Part shown: positions 53,884 to 62,347 of the stretch, piece by piece
How positions within the stretch are numbered: position 1 is the first letter of the stretch
How the letters are laid out: every line of letters begins with the position of its first letter
Assembly (NCBI RefSeq): GCF_001436275.1
Contig: NZ_AZEH01000034.1
Coordinates: forward strand, 1-64,000
DNA length: 64,000 nucleotides
Source of the DNA: Liquorilactobacillus oeni DSM 19972
GTDB lineage: Bacteria > Bacillota > Bacilli > Lactobacillales > Lactobacillaceae
Reading direction: 5' to 3'
Position numbers and translations under genes: made by a program
The notes under the pieces: model-generated
The model's input: only the letters and a program-made list of their open reading frames with translations
Told to the model about the DNA's origin: nothing
Database searches by the model: none

Positions 53884-54860
53884 AAAAATATAACTGGGGT
53901 ATGATCGGTACTGGTTGGATTGCACATGAGATGGCAGATGCTTTAAATAAAGTCAATGGTGAAATTTATGCTGTGGCTGATATAAACAAACAAAAGTTAG
54001 CAGAATTTGCAGCCGCCAAAAGTATTCAAAAACAGTATACTGATGCAGATTCAATGATAGCAGATCCTGATGTTGATATTATCTACATTGCAACTCCGCA
54101 TACTTACCACTATGAATACATTAAAAAAGCTTTAAACGCTGGTAAACATGTTTTTTGTGAAAAGGCGATCACTGTCAATGCCCATCAATTTGACGAAGTA
54201 CAGCAACTCGCTCAAAAGAAGGGATTAATCTTAACTGAAGGTTTTACGCTCTATCATATGCCGCTCTTTGCTAAAGTAAAAAAGTTAGTCAACGATGGTA
54301 AATTAGGAGAGGTTAAGCTTATTCAAGTCAACTTTGGAAGTCTCAAAGACTACGATCCCAACAATCGCTTCTTCAATAAGAAACTGGCCGGAGGTGCTTT
54401 ACTAGATATTGGCGGATATGCAACGGCTTTCGCCCGTTCTTTTCTAACAGAACAGCCTAATACGGCATTGACAACAGTTAAGTTCTTTGAAACAGGCGTT
54501 GATGAACAATCTGGAATCATTTTAAAAAATTCTCAGGAACAGCTTGTTGTCATGGCTCTTTCGATGCGTGCTAAACAGCCCAAGCGAGGTGTGGTCTCTG
54601 GTACTAAAGGTTACGTAGAAATTGAAAACTATCCGCGTGCCACTGCCGCAAAGATTACTTATACTGAGGATGCACATACGCAACATTCAGAAATTCTAAC
54701 GGCCGGAGACGGCACAGAGGCACTCTGCTATGAGGTACAGGATATGCAGCGCTATATTGAAAATGGGCATGATGACGGCCAATTATCAATTTCCCACGAT
54801 GTAATCCATATTTTGGATAGCGTTCGTACACAATGGGGCATGCATTATCCTTTCGATTAG
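53880..54860 (+). CDS. Gfo/Idh/MocA-family oxidoreductase
   Basis: 326 residues. NAD(P)-binding GMIGTGWIAHEMADAL, IYIATPHTYHYEYIKKALNAGKHVFCEKAI (the EKP-type motif as EKA), and the C-terminal sugar-binding domain (GALLDIGGYATAF with the conserved GGG-like turn) are clear. Acts on a sugar, inositol or related polyol. Translationally coupled to the rpiA-like gene through an ATGA overlap, and under the palindromic operator of the RpiR regulator. Confidence 0.9.
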   Translation: MKKYNWGMIGTGWIAHEMADALNKVNGEIYAVADINKQKLAEFAAAKSIQKQYTDADSMIADPDVDIIYIATPHTYHYEYIKKALNAGKHVFCEKAITVNAHQFDEVQQLAQKKGLILTEGFTLYHMPLFAKVKKLVNDGKLGEVKLIQVNFGSLKDYDPNNRFFNKKLAGGALLDIGGYATAFARSFLTEQPNTALTTVKFFETGVDEQSGIILKNSQEQLVVMALSMRAKQPKRGVVSGTKGYVEIENYPRATAAKITYTEDAHTQHSEILTAGDGTEALCYEVQDMQRYIENGHDDGQLSISHDVIHILDSVRTQWGMHYPFD

Positions 54861-54947
54861 ACTGCAGTAAGAGCTCCGTTACAATTTTATTTAAACAAAT
54901 ATTTAAATGTCAATGTTATAATTGTTCAAAAAGGACGTTTAACCTGA

Positions 54948-55796
54948 ATGATTACTATTGGCTTAACGACTTGGAGTGAACATCAGTATCTGCTTAAAAA
55001 TAAGACACGACCTGTTACTTTAAGTGAATACGCTGCACATTTTCCGACTGTCGAAGTTGATACTTCTTTTTATGGAATCCCACAAAAGACAACGATTCTA
55101 AAATGGCAGCAGCAAGTACCTTGTTCTTTTCAGTTTATTATTAAAGCAAATCGTGCTCTGACTGGTCACACAAATGAAAAATTAGACATACTGCAGCTTA
55201 AAGAGCGCTTTAGTCAATTTGAAAAAGCACTTCAACCTTTAGTAAAGGCGCACCAACTTAAAACTATTCTGTGTCAATTTCCGCCTTTTTTTGATGCTAC
55301 AAGAAAAAATGTTGCGTACTTGAGGTTCTTTCGTAATCAGCTGCCTAACTTGCCACTGGCACTTGAGCTGCGCAATCAAAGCTGGTATATTCAAAAAAAT
55401 CGTAGCTCTTTAATTTCCTTTTGTAAAAAGCAGCATTATACTCTCGTAGCTGCTGATGAGCCCACACAGGAGAATGCTTCTGTGCCCTTTTTCCCAGTAG
55501 CTACAACCTCTGAATTGCTGGTAATGCGCCTTCACGGACGCAACCAAAAGGGATGGTTCAATCCAGGAAAAGAATGGCGCAAGCAGCGCACATTATACCG
55601 TTATAATTCAAAAGAACTTCTTGAACTCAAAAGAAAAATTGAAGTATTGCAGTCAAATGTAAAAGAAATCTGCGTTATTTTTAACAATAATTCAGGTGGC
55701 GATGCTGCTCCAAACGCACTTGAACTTAAACAGCTATTAAAAATTGATTTTCCAGATTTAGGTCCTCTTCCACCTGAACAAACAGAACTCTTTTAA
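54948..55796 (+). CDS. DUF72 (YecE-like) family protein
   Basis: 282 residues with a TIM-barrel DUF72 pattern: IGLTTWSEH near the start, TVEVDTSFYGIP, FQFIIKANRALTGH, LCQFPPFF, LALELRNQSWY, VMRLHGRN and CVIFNNNSGGDAAPNALEL. The function of the family is unknown. A short spacer separates it from the Gfo/Idh gene and GGACG precedes the ATG. A dispersed repeat follows the stop codon and may terminate the transcript. Confidence 0.85.
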   Translation: MITIGLTTWSEHQYLLKNKTRPVTLSEYAAHFPTVEVDTSFYGIPQKTTILKWQQQVPCSFQFIIKANRALTGHTNEKLDILQLKERFSQFEKALQPLVKAHQLKTILCQFPPFFDATRKNVAYLRFFRNQLPNLPLALELRNQSWYIQKNRSSLISFCKKQHYTLVAADEPTQENASVPFFPVATTSELLVMRLHGRNQKGWFNPGKEWRKQRTLYRYNSKELLELKRKIEVLQSNVKEICVIFNNNSGGDAAPNALELKQLLKIDFPDLGPLPPEQTELF

Positions 55797-55799
55797 ATC

Positions 55800-55946
55800 A
55801 CAAAAAAGCTGGGCTAAAACTTATGTTTTGGTCCAGCTCTTTTGTACACTCTTGCACTTCTTCTATTAATGTATTTCAATAGCCTGCCTTTTCACTTAAC
55901 CACAAGTTGCTCAAAATCTAACACCTATTAGCACACTCCTTTTTGT
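55800..55946 (+). repeat. Dispersed intergenic repeat, copy I (shortened arm)
   Basis: Hairpin AAAGCTGGGCTAAAAC/GTTTTGGTCCAGCTCTTTT, then ACACTCTTGCAC, ATTTCAATAGCCTG, CACTTAACCACAAG and CTATTAGCACACTCC. The inner arm is shorter than in copies E and H. With the inverted copy J it brackets the non-coding RNA candidate. Confidence 0.8.
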
Positions 55947-56077
55947 AATCAACTTGTGACGTCTGTTTAATCCAATTCACAAACCAATTTTCTTAAAAAC
56001 CAGCTTTACCGTTTTTTTAAGAAAAGCACTATAAGAAAACAAAATAATTGCTGCTATTTTCAGATTTTTTATACAAC

Positions 56078-56342
56078 AAAAAACAGTCCAGCAAGATAAA
56101 CTTTTTTCACTAACAAGCTACTTAAATTCTATCTTTTTTGATCTAACTAATCTAACTATCGACTTCTTTGTTTCCGCTAAAATCGACAACTTTATCAATT
56201 ATCTCACTGGACTGCTGTAGAATAAGGGATTTCCAAACTCTAACCTCTTTTCTAACTGCCTTCCGACAGCTCTTTTTACCCGACTATCATGTAAACATGA
56301 TGCCAAGCTTTCGATTATAGCGTTTGCTATAATCCCTTACAC
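56078..56342 (-). ncRNA. Candidate structured non-coding RNA (about 265 nt)
   Basis: No open frame fits this stretch, but it has a good promoter and ends in a terminator. A closing helix UAAGGG/CCCUUA joins 56339-56334 with 56228-56223. It encloses three hairpins: GATTATAGC-AAAC-GCTATAATC (56334-56313), ATCATGT-TT-ACATGAT (56301-56286) and a GGAA-loop hairpin GCTGTC/GGCAGT (56270-56255). The 3' part ends in a long-range stem: CAGTCCAG (56214-56207) and AGATAA pair with TTATCT and CTGGACTG (56091-56084), followed by a U-run. I cannot match it to tmRNA, SRP, RNase P or 6S RNA. Confidence 0.6.
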
Positions 56343-56347
56343 TCTGT

Positions 56348-56384
56348 ATTATACACATTATTGAAGCCAATGCAAGCGTTTTCT
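56348..56384 (-). promoter_or_regulatory. Promoter of the non-coding RNA with overlapping cre-like site
   Basis: TTGCAT (56375-56370), 16-bp spacer, consensus TATAAT (56353-56348). AGAAAACGCTTGCA (56384-56371) fits the cre consensus in 12 of 14 positions and covers the -35, so CcpA would repress it. Confidence 0.7.
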
Positions 56385-56419
56385 ATAGCAATGCTAAAAG
56401 TTCTTTTTATTCACACACA

Positions 56420-56605
56420 GGAGTGTGCCAATAGGCGTTAGGCTTTGAACATCAACCGCAAATTACGAACATAGTCCGAATTCAACTATGAATAATTCGT
56501 GGTTAAACGGAAAAGACTGACTATTGAAACACATTAATATGGAAACTGCAAGAGTGTACAAAAAAACTGAGCCAAAACATAAGCTTTGACTCAAGTCCCT
56601 CTTTC
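56420..56605 (-). repeat. Dispersed two-module intergenic repeat, copy J (inverted, full length)
   Basis: Read on the minus strand: hairpin with GAGTCAAAGCTTATG / TTTTGGCTCAG and U-run, GTACACTCTTGCAG, TTAATGTGTTTCAATAGTC, the inner arms CACGAATTATTCATAG and TTCGTAATTTGCGGTTGA, ending CCTATTGGCACACTCC. Lies after livF. Confidence 0.88.
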
Positions 56606-56654
56606 ACTCACATTAATTGTTACATCTATTAGCAAGAGGAGCAAAAGAAAAAAT

Positions 56655-57365
56655 CTATCCTCCCAAATAAGCTTTTTGCACAGCAGGGCTTGCTAACAGC
56701 TGTGCCCCAGTTCCTTCCATTTTTATTTCCCCAGTCGCTAATACGTACCCACGATCAGCAATCGAAAGAGCCTTTTTAGCGTTTTGTTCAATCAACAAAA
56801 CTGTAGTTCCACGATTTTTAATAGCTTTAATAATTTCGAATATTTTGTTAATGAAAATTGGGGCAAGTCCCATTGAAGGCTCATCCAGTAAAAGTAATTT
56901 TGGCTTTGACATTAATGCTCGACCAATAGCAAGCATCTGTTGTTCGCCACCTGAAAGAGTGGCTGCATCTTGATCTTCACGTTGTCTTAAAATTGGAAAT
57001 TGGGAATAAACTTCTGTAAACAGCTCTTTGACCTGTGTGCGATCCTTCTGCAAAAAAGCTCCCAACTGCAAATTTTCCTTTACCGACATCCCTGGAAAAA
57101 TATGTCTTCCTTCAGGTACATGTGAAATTCCTTCTGCTACAATATGCGACGCTTTTTTATGCTTTAAATCTTTTCCAAAGTAACTGATTGTTCCTTCAAC
57201 TGGTTTTAAAAGGCCAGAAATAGTTTTTAAAATTGTCGTCTTTCCGGCTCCATTAGCTCCGATTAATGAAACAATCTCTCCTTCATTAATTTCAAAACTA
57301 ACTCCCTTAACAGCCTTAATTGCCCCATAATTTACTGCAAGGTCACTAACCTTTAATATCATCAT
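56655..57365 (-). CDS. livF: Branched-chain amino acid ABC transporter ATP-binding protein LivF
   Basis: 236 residues. Walker A GANGAGKTT, signature LSGGEQQML, Walker B LLLDEPSMGLAP and the FPGMSVKENLQLGAF region are typical of LivF. It is the last gene of livKHMGF and starts 1 bp before the end of livG. It powers uptake with LivG. Urea- or amide-type transporters share this architecture, but the leader peptide upstream favours branched-chain amino acids. Confidence 0.92.
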   Translation of the reverse strand: MMILKVSDLAVNYGAIKAVKGVSFEINEGEIVSLIGANGAGKTTILKTISGLLKPVEGTISYFGKDLKHKKASHIVAEGISHVPEGRHIFPGMSVKENLQLGAFLQKDRTQVKELFTEVYSQFPILRQREDQDAATLSGGEQQMLAIGRALMSKPKLLLLDEPSMGLAPIFINKIFEIIKAIKNRGTTVLLIEQNAKKALSIADRGYVLATGEIKMEGTGAQLLASPAVQKAYLGG

Positions 57366-57366
57366 T

Positions 57367-58146
57367 TCACCCCTCTTCCCCTAGATATGCTTTAATGACT
57401 GTTTTATTCTGTTTTATCTCTTTTGGTGTCCCTTCTGCCAGTAAGGTTCCTTGATCCAGAACATAGATTCTTTCTACCAAATTCATTACTAATGACATAT
57501 CATGTTCAATTAAAACAACAGTAATGTGAAATTGCTTTTGAATTTTACGTATCAGTTTTGCCAAAGCAGCAGTTTCTTCCGGATTCATACCCGCTGCGGG
57601 TTCATCAAGAAATAAGATTTTGGGACTCATTGCCAAGCCCCGCACTATTTCCAATCGTCTTTGAAGTCCATAAGGCAAATTACATGCTCTTTTATGCATA
57701 TCTTTATCAAGATCAAAAATAGCTAATAGGTTACGAGCTTTTTTAACAATTACATCTTCTGTCTGATAGAATTTTGGAAAACGTAAAACTGCTTGCAAAA
57801 ATCCTTCCTTGTATTGGTTAGTCATTGCAACAAGTACGTTGTCCAAAACGGTCATGTCTTTAAACAACCGAATATTTTGAAAAGTTCGTGCAAGTCCCAG
57901 TTCTGCAATTTGGTAAGCCTTTTTATGATTTAAAGAAATCTTTTTTCCTTCTTGATCAAAAGTAATTGTTCCAGAACTTGGAGAAATAACCCCAGTCAAC
58001 ATGTTAAAAAGTGTAGTTTTCCCAGCACCGTTTGGTCCTATTAAAGCAATCAGTTCGTCACTGTTTATCTGCATGGAAACATCGGAAACCGCTGTTAAAC
58101 CACCAAATTTTTTCACTAAATTATTCACCTTAAGTAAGGTTGTCAA
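57367..58146 (-). CDS. livG: Branched-chain amino acid ABC transporter ATP-binding protein LivG
   Basis: 259 residues from a TTG at 58146, with AAGGAAGGTG upstream and 2 bp after the stop of livM. Homology begins at LLKVNNLVKKFGGL; the open frame continues upstream over livM but that extension is not protein-like. Walker A GPNGAGKTT, the LARTFQNIRLFKDMTVLDNV region, the atypical LivG signature LPYGLQRR and Walker B ILFLDEPAAGMNPEE are present. Second ATPase of the transporter. Confidence 0.92.
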   Translation of the reverse strand: MTTLLKVNNLVKKFGGLTAVSDVSMQINSDELIALIGPNGAGKTTLFNMLTGVISPSSGTITFDQEGKKISLNHKKAYQIAELGLARTFQNIRLFKDMTVLDNVLVAMTNQYKEGFLQAVLRFPKFYQTEDVIVKKARNLLAIFDLDKDMHKRACNLPYGLQRRLEIVRGLAMSPKILFLDEPAAGMNPEETAALAKLIRKIQKQFHITVVLIEHDMSLVMNLVERIYVLDQGTLLAEGTPKEIKQNKTVIKAYLGEEG

Positions 58147-58148
58147 AT

Positions 58149-59108
58149 TTACACCTTCCTTCTTTTCAATGAAGCAAATAATCGTCTGATTGAGAACTCC
58201 CATGTTCCCAATAAACCAGAGGGCTTGAAGACCATTATTAAAATTAAGGCTACTGCATAAATCACCATGCGCAAAGTTCCAAAATCTTGCAAGATAGTGT
58301 CTAATACGCCCAGCACTACAGCTGCAACAACGCTGCCGGTAATACTGCCGACTCCGCCAAGAACTACGATAATCAGAATTGAGATAGACTCCATAATTCC
58401 AAAATCGTTTGGCGCAATCGTCTGCAAATATGAAGCATGCAAACCACCAGCAATTGCCGCCGTAGCTGCTCCCAAAACAAAAGCTGCCAACTTCCACCTA
58501 GTAGTATTAATCCCCATAGACTCTGCTGCAATCTCATCATCACGGACAGACATAATAATTCTTCCACCGCGGCTATTAATAAAATTAACAACAACGATTG
58601 TTGTTACGCACATCGTAATGTAAACGAAGGGCCAAGTCGCAAATTGCGGAATATTAAACATTCCAGCTGGCCCGTTAGTAATTTTTAAATTGTTGATAAT
58701 AATTCGAATAATCTCAGCGGCTCCCATCGTTGCAATCGCCAAGTAATCACCTTTCAAACGCAAGGTTGGAATTCCAACAATCACAGCAGCGATTATCGCT
58801 ATAATAACCCCGACCACTAATGAAAGATAAAATCCCCCAACAGTATCAACTTGCTGCGTTATAATTGCAGCTGCATAAGCACCAATTGCCATAAAACCCG
58901 CATGTCCCAGTGAAAACTGCCCAGCAAATCCGATAATCAGATTCAGACCCGTCGCTAAAATAACATTAATCCAAATCGTAACCAGCATATTTTCAATAAA
59001 GCTATCAATTATGCCCACCATTACTAGTATATTTACTAGATAAAAAGCTGCCGCCATAACGATAAACCAGCAAACATTATATTTTAAATTTGCTTTCAAA
59101 ATAATCAC
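58149..59108 (-). CDS. livM: Branched-chain amino acid ABC transporter permease LivM
   Basis: 319 residues, about eight to nine membrane segments. LNLIIGFAGQFSLGHAGFMAIGAYAAAI and ESMGINTTRWKLAAFVLGAATAAIAGGLHA are hallmarks of LivM. It starts 1 bp after livH and is followed directly by livG. It forms the heterodimeric channel with LivH. Confidence 0.93.
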   Translation of the reverse strand: MIILKANLKYNVCWFIVMAAAFYLVNILVMVGIIDSFIENMLVTIWINVILATGLNLIIGFAGQFSLGHAGFMAIGAYAAAIITQQVDTVGGFYLSLVVGVIIAIIAAVIVGIPTLRLKGDYLAIATMGAAEIIRIIINNLKITNGPAGMFNIPQFATWPFVYITMCVTTIVVVNFINSRGGRIIMSVRDDEIAAESMGINTTRWKLAAFVLGAATAAIAGGLHASYLQTIAPNDFGIMESISILIIVVLGGVGSITGSVVAAVVLGVLDTILQDFGTLRMVIYAVALILIMVFKPSGLLGTWEFSIRRLFASLKRRKV

Positions 59109-59987
59109 CTAAACCTTTTCTTTTACATTCTTACCAAAGATACCAGTAGGCAATATCAGCAAAATGACGATTAAAACCACATACACCACTGCATCCTTGT
59201 AAGCTGACAGCCCAACCGACTGTACAAGTGTTTCCAACAAGCCAATCAAAAAACCTCCTAAAGACGCACCCGGAACTGAGCCGATGCCTCCTACAACTGC
59301 TGCTACAAAAGCTTTAATTCCTGGAGTCATCCCCATCAAAGGATCAATTGAGTTATAATACAAGCCGATCATCACTCCAGCTGCTCCAGCCAATGCGGAT
59401 CCCAGTGCAAAGGTAAAAGAAATGGTTAGATTAGGGTTGATGCCAACAAGTTGAGCAGCATCGTTATCGACTGAAACAGCTCTCATTGCACGCCCCATCT
59501 TGGTATACCTAATAATTAATTGTAAAAGGAGCATTAATATACATGCAGTAGCTAAAATTTGAATTTGAATATTTGAAATTCTGACTCCTCCAATATTGTA
59601 GTTAACTTGTTTAACAATTTGAGGAAAATCACGAGCATTCGAACCGAAAAGATATGCCATTCCATTTTCAAGGAAAAATGAAACACCGATTGCGGTAATC
59701 AGTGCAGTGATCCTGGGAGAATGCCGTAGAGGTCTGTATGCAAAGTACTCAATAATAACACCGCTTAGCCCGCATATTACCATTGCCGATAACAATGCAG
59801 CTATAAAATTAAAATGCCAAACATTAATTACGTAATATCCCCAAAAAGCACCTAGCATATAGATGTCACCATGCGCAAAATTAATCAGTTTGATAATCCC
59901 GTATACCATTGTGTAGCCCAAAGCCAGCAATGCATAAATGCTGCCCAGTGACAAGCCATTAATTACCTGTTGAAAAAATGTCTGCAC
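59109..59987 (-). CDS. livH: Branched-chain amino acid ABC transporter permease LivH
   Basis: 292 residues. GLSLGSIYALLALGYTMVYGIIKLINFAHGD and MRAVSVDNDAAQLVGINPNLTISFTFALGSALAGAAGVM identify LivH. AGGAGGAAAAAAAG lies before the ATG. It lies 50 bp after livK and immediately before livM. Confidence 0.93.
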   Translation of the reverse strand: MQTFFQQVINGLSLGSIYALLALGYTMVYGIIKLINFAHGDIYMLGAFWGYYVINVWHFNFIAALLSAMVICGLSGVIIEYFAYRPLRHSPRITALITAIGVSFFLENGMAYLFGSNARDFPQIVKQVNYNIGGVRISNIQIQILATACILMLLLQLIIRYTKMGRAMRAVSVDNDAAQLVGINPNLTISFTFALGSALAGAAGVMIGLYYNSIDPLMGMTPGIKAFVAAVVGGIGSVPGASLGGFLIGLLETLVQSVGLSAYKDAVVYVVLIVILLILPTGIFGKNVKEKV

Positions 59988-60037
59988 TTTTTTTCCTCCT
60001 CATCTACTCGCAAATTTCAAATATGCCGTCATAGTAA

Positions 60038-61231
60038 TTATTTGATCTCTTTGGCAGCACTGACTTTCCCGTTTGTTAACGTCTCAACAACAATCGGTTT
60101 GTTAGCATTGTGTTTACTGTCTACAGTAATGTGTCCTGTTACTCCATCAAAATTCTTTATTTTAGCTAACCCTTCTGCAATTTTCACAGAATCAGCAGAC
60201 TTTTCAGTTTCAATAGCCTGTTTTATCATATTAACTGAATCGTATGCCAAAGCTGAAAAGGTTGGTGCTTCTTCGCCGTAACGTGCTTTATAATCTTCCA
60301 TAAATTTCTTTGCCGTATTCTTTTGGTTTGCAACACGTGTTGAAAATGGTGTTGTGTAATAAATGTTTGAAGCATTTTCACTACCGGCAATTTGCGCCAA
60401 CTTAGGATCAGCCATTCCGTCGCTGCCGATAATCGGTACATTAATTCCTGCTTGCCTTGCTTGCTTTACAATCAAACCGATTTCTGAATAATATCCTGGT
60501 ACATAGATGGCATCAATTTTCTTATTTTTGAAGGATGTCAAAATTGCATTATAGTCTTTGTCACCTTCTTGGAAATATTGCGAAGCCACAATCTTTCCCT
60601 TATAGGACTTTTTGAAAGCTTTAGCTAATCCTGTTCCATAATCACTGGAATTATCTGCCAAAACTGCAACACGTTTTGCTTTTAAATTTGTATATGCAAA
60701 CTTGGCTGCTGTTGATCCTTGAAAATTATTTTGGTAGCAAGCCCTAAAAACATAATCCTGTACCTTACCATTTTTTTGCAAAGTATAATCAGGATCTGTT
60801 GCAGAAGGACTGACGCTGGGAACAGCTCCTTTAGTAATATTAGGTATTTGAGCCGTTCCTGCATTAGTTGTAGCGGGCCCTACAATCGCATTAACCTTAT
60901 CTTTATTGACTAATTGGGCAGCAACAGAAGCAGCAGTACTTGTAGATGTTTTATTATCACGAATAACCAAAGTAACCTTTTCTTTTTTCCCGTTTACGTT
61001 GATTCCGCCTGCCTTGTTTATTTTATCGACGGCCAGCTGAATACCTTGTTTCTGTGAGTTGCCATAACCGGCTGCCGCACCAGAAAGTTCCATATTCACA
61101 CCAATTTTAATTGTCTTACCAGCAGGATTCCCTTTACTTGCAGATTTAGCAGTACTGCATCCTGCAAGCATACCTGCAACCACCATAGCTGTTCCGAAAC
61201 TCATTATTTTTTTGAATGCCTTTTTTTCCAT
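60038..61231 (-). CDS. livK: Branched-chain amino acid-binding lipoprotein LivK/LivJ-like
   Basis: 397 residues. The signal peptide ends in a lipobox (GMLAGCS). The type-I periplasmic-binding fold shows IKIGVNMELSGAAAGYGNSQKQGIQLAVDKIN, VNAIVGPATTNAGTAQIPNI and a C-terminal AYDSVNMIKQAIE. AGGAGTAGGA precedes the ATG. First structural gene of the transporter; about 170 bp upstream lies an attenuator terminator and before it a leader peptide rich in Leu, Ile and Val. Confidence 0.92.
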   Translation of the reverse strand: MEKKAFKKIMSFGTAMVVAGMLAGCSTAKSASKGNPAGKTIKIGVNMELSGAAAGYGNSQKQGIQLAVDKINKAGGINVNGKKEKVTLVIRDNKTSTSTAASVAAQLVNKDKVNAIVGPATTNAGTAQIPNITKGAVPSVSPSATDPDYTLQKNGKVQDYVFRACYQNNFQGSTAAKFAYTNLKAKRVAVLADNSSDYGTGLAKAFKKSYKGKIVASQYFQEGDKDYNAILTSFKNKKIDAIYVPGYYSEIGLIVKQARQAGINVPIIGSDGMADPKLAQIAGSENASNIYYTTPFSTRVANQKNTAKKFMEDYKARYGEEAPTFSALAYDSVNMIKQAIETEKSADSVKIAEGLAKIKNFDGVTGHITVDSKHNANKPIVVETLTNGKVSAAKEIK

Positions 61232-61404
61232 TCCTACTCCTACTTTCCTTTTTATAAATTTTAATGTAATAAACGTTAAATGCTAAAATTGCTTTTTAAT
61301 TAAAAATTATCACCTCGTAATCATGCTACAGAAAGTAAGACTTTTCGTTTAAGTTCAAACTTAGTTTCCAAAAATTCTCAACAACTGTGCAATTTTTTTC
61401 AAAC

Positions 61405-61435
61405 AAAAAACCTCATTCTTTAACGAATGAGGTTT
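61405..61435 (-). terminator. Attenuator terminator before livK
   Basis: AAACCTCATTC, loop GTTAAA, GAATGAGGTTT with a T-run on the minus strand. It lies between the leader peptide and livK, so it must be controlled for the operon to be read. Confidence 0.85.
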
Positions 61436-61452
61436 GAATTCTCTTAGTAATC

Positions 61453-61484
61453 AAGCCCCATTATTAAAGACAAATAAGGGCTCG
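61453..61484 (-). promoter_or_regulatory. Leader hairpin between leader peptide and attenuator
   Basis: GAGCCCTTATT pairs with AATAATGGGGCTT. Together with the stem ATTAGTTAA/TTAGCTAAT around the leader stop codon it could form the alternative structures of an attenuator. Confidence 0.5.
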
Positions 61485-61509
61485 ATCAATTAGCTAAATC
61501 AGCTGGCAG

Positions 61510-61620
61510 TTAAACCGCAGAATTAACTAATATCGGGTCCTTTTTCTTTAGTAGTAGGGCTAAATCTTGTTGGATAGCGACTACTCTATGTTTAATTAAT
61601 TTTAAAAATGTTCTTTTCAT
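61510..61620 (-). CDS. Branched-chain amino acid leader peptide of the liv operon
   Basis: 36 residues from an ATG at 61620 with a perfect GGAGG 8 bp upstream and a promoter 40 bp before it. The peptide contains 14 Leu, Ile or Val residues, including a run LALLL read with CTA codons and a final DPILVNSAV. It is followed by a stem around the stop codon, a second hairpin and a terminator before livK. This is the layout of leader-peptide attenuation: ribosome stalling for lack of charged branched-chain tRNA would prevent the terminator. Confidence 0.8.
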   Translation of the reverse strand: MKRTFLKLIKHRVVAIQQDLALLLKKKDPILVNSAV

Positions 61621-61659
61621 AATAGTAGCCTCCAATCAAGATTTAATGTGAATAACGAT

Positions 61660-61688
61660 AGTATAATGGAAAGTTAATTTTTCGTCAA
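61660..61688 (-). promoter_or_regulatory. Promoter of the liv leader and operon
   Basis: TTGACG (61688-61683), 17-bp spacer, TATACT (61665-61660). Predicted start near 61653, about 30 nt before the leader-peptide ATG. Confidence 0.8.
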
Positions 61689-61903
61689 TCTTTTTTTTAA
61701 AAACATAGTTTTATGCTAAAAATACAAAATATTCCTAAGTTTTGACAAGATTGCCCCAATAGTCTTTTTCCAAACGCTCTTTTTATTTTTAAAATACATT
61801 TAAAAAAGCTTTTGTGGAAAACGTTTATTTTATTCCATGACATAGATATGGTATCTTGAATATGGATAGTCTCTTTTGCTCTAATTAAGAAAGGATGGAA
61901 ATT

Positions 61904-62290
61904 ATGGCATCAAATGACGAACTTGAAAATCGTTTAGACTCAAGCCTTTATGGTACACCTCAGTTAAAGCCTGATGAACAGCGGCATTATCTGGGTACTT
62001 TCCGTGAGCGGGTAGCATTAACACTCGATTTTAAAGAAGTTAAAAACTCTGATTATTTAGAAATACTAAAAAAAGAACTTGAAAGCCACCCAGAATATCA
62101 TTTATTGATAAATGGAAATGTCCCTTCCGGTTCTTTTTCCGCACTGATCAAAATCTCTCGTCAAACTAATACAAATTTTGAAACAGTGGCAAATAATACT
62201 ACGAATTCTGAAAGTGAACTTGCTGCTGTTGTGGCAAGCAAAGACACTGCTCTTAACCTTAGTAATGTGGATGTCGCGCATAAGAACTAA
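61904..62290 (+). CDS. YueI/DUF1694 family protein
   Basis: 128 residues. LENRLDSSLYGTPQLKPDEQRHYLGTFRERVALTL and YHLLINGNVPSGSFSALIKIS match the YueI (DUF1694) family; the C-terminus is variable and Asn/Ser-rich. The ATG at 61904 has AAAGG at about 9 bp; one at 61895 is too close to it. Single gene with unknown function, followed by a repeat. Confidence 0.82.
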   Translation: MASNDELENRLDSSLYGTPQLKPDEQRHYLGTFRERVALTLDFKEVKNSDYLEILKKELESHPEYHLLINGNVPSGSFSALIKISRQTNTNFETVANNTTNSESELAAVVASKDTALNLSNVDVAHKN

Positions 62291-62347
62291 AGTTGCGGAC
62301 ACAGCCCAGTTTAGGCTTGCCACTGGCATATGTTAACACAGATAGCA

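Noticed and set aside
56078-56342. Tested as tmRNA, SRP RNA, RNase P RNA or 6S RNA
   Set aside because: The conserved pieces of those RNAs (tag frame and tRNA-like end, SRP tetraloop helix sequence, RNase P core) were not found; left as unassigned.
58147-58497. A long upstream extension of the livG reading frame
   Set aside because: It overlaps livM in another frame, is not protein-like, and a TTG with a strong ribosome site at 58146 coincides with the start of homology.
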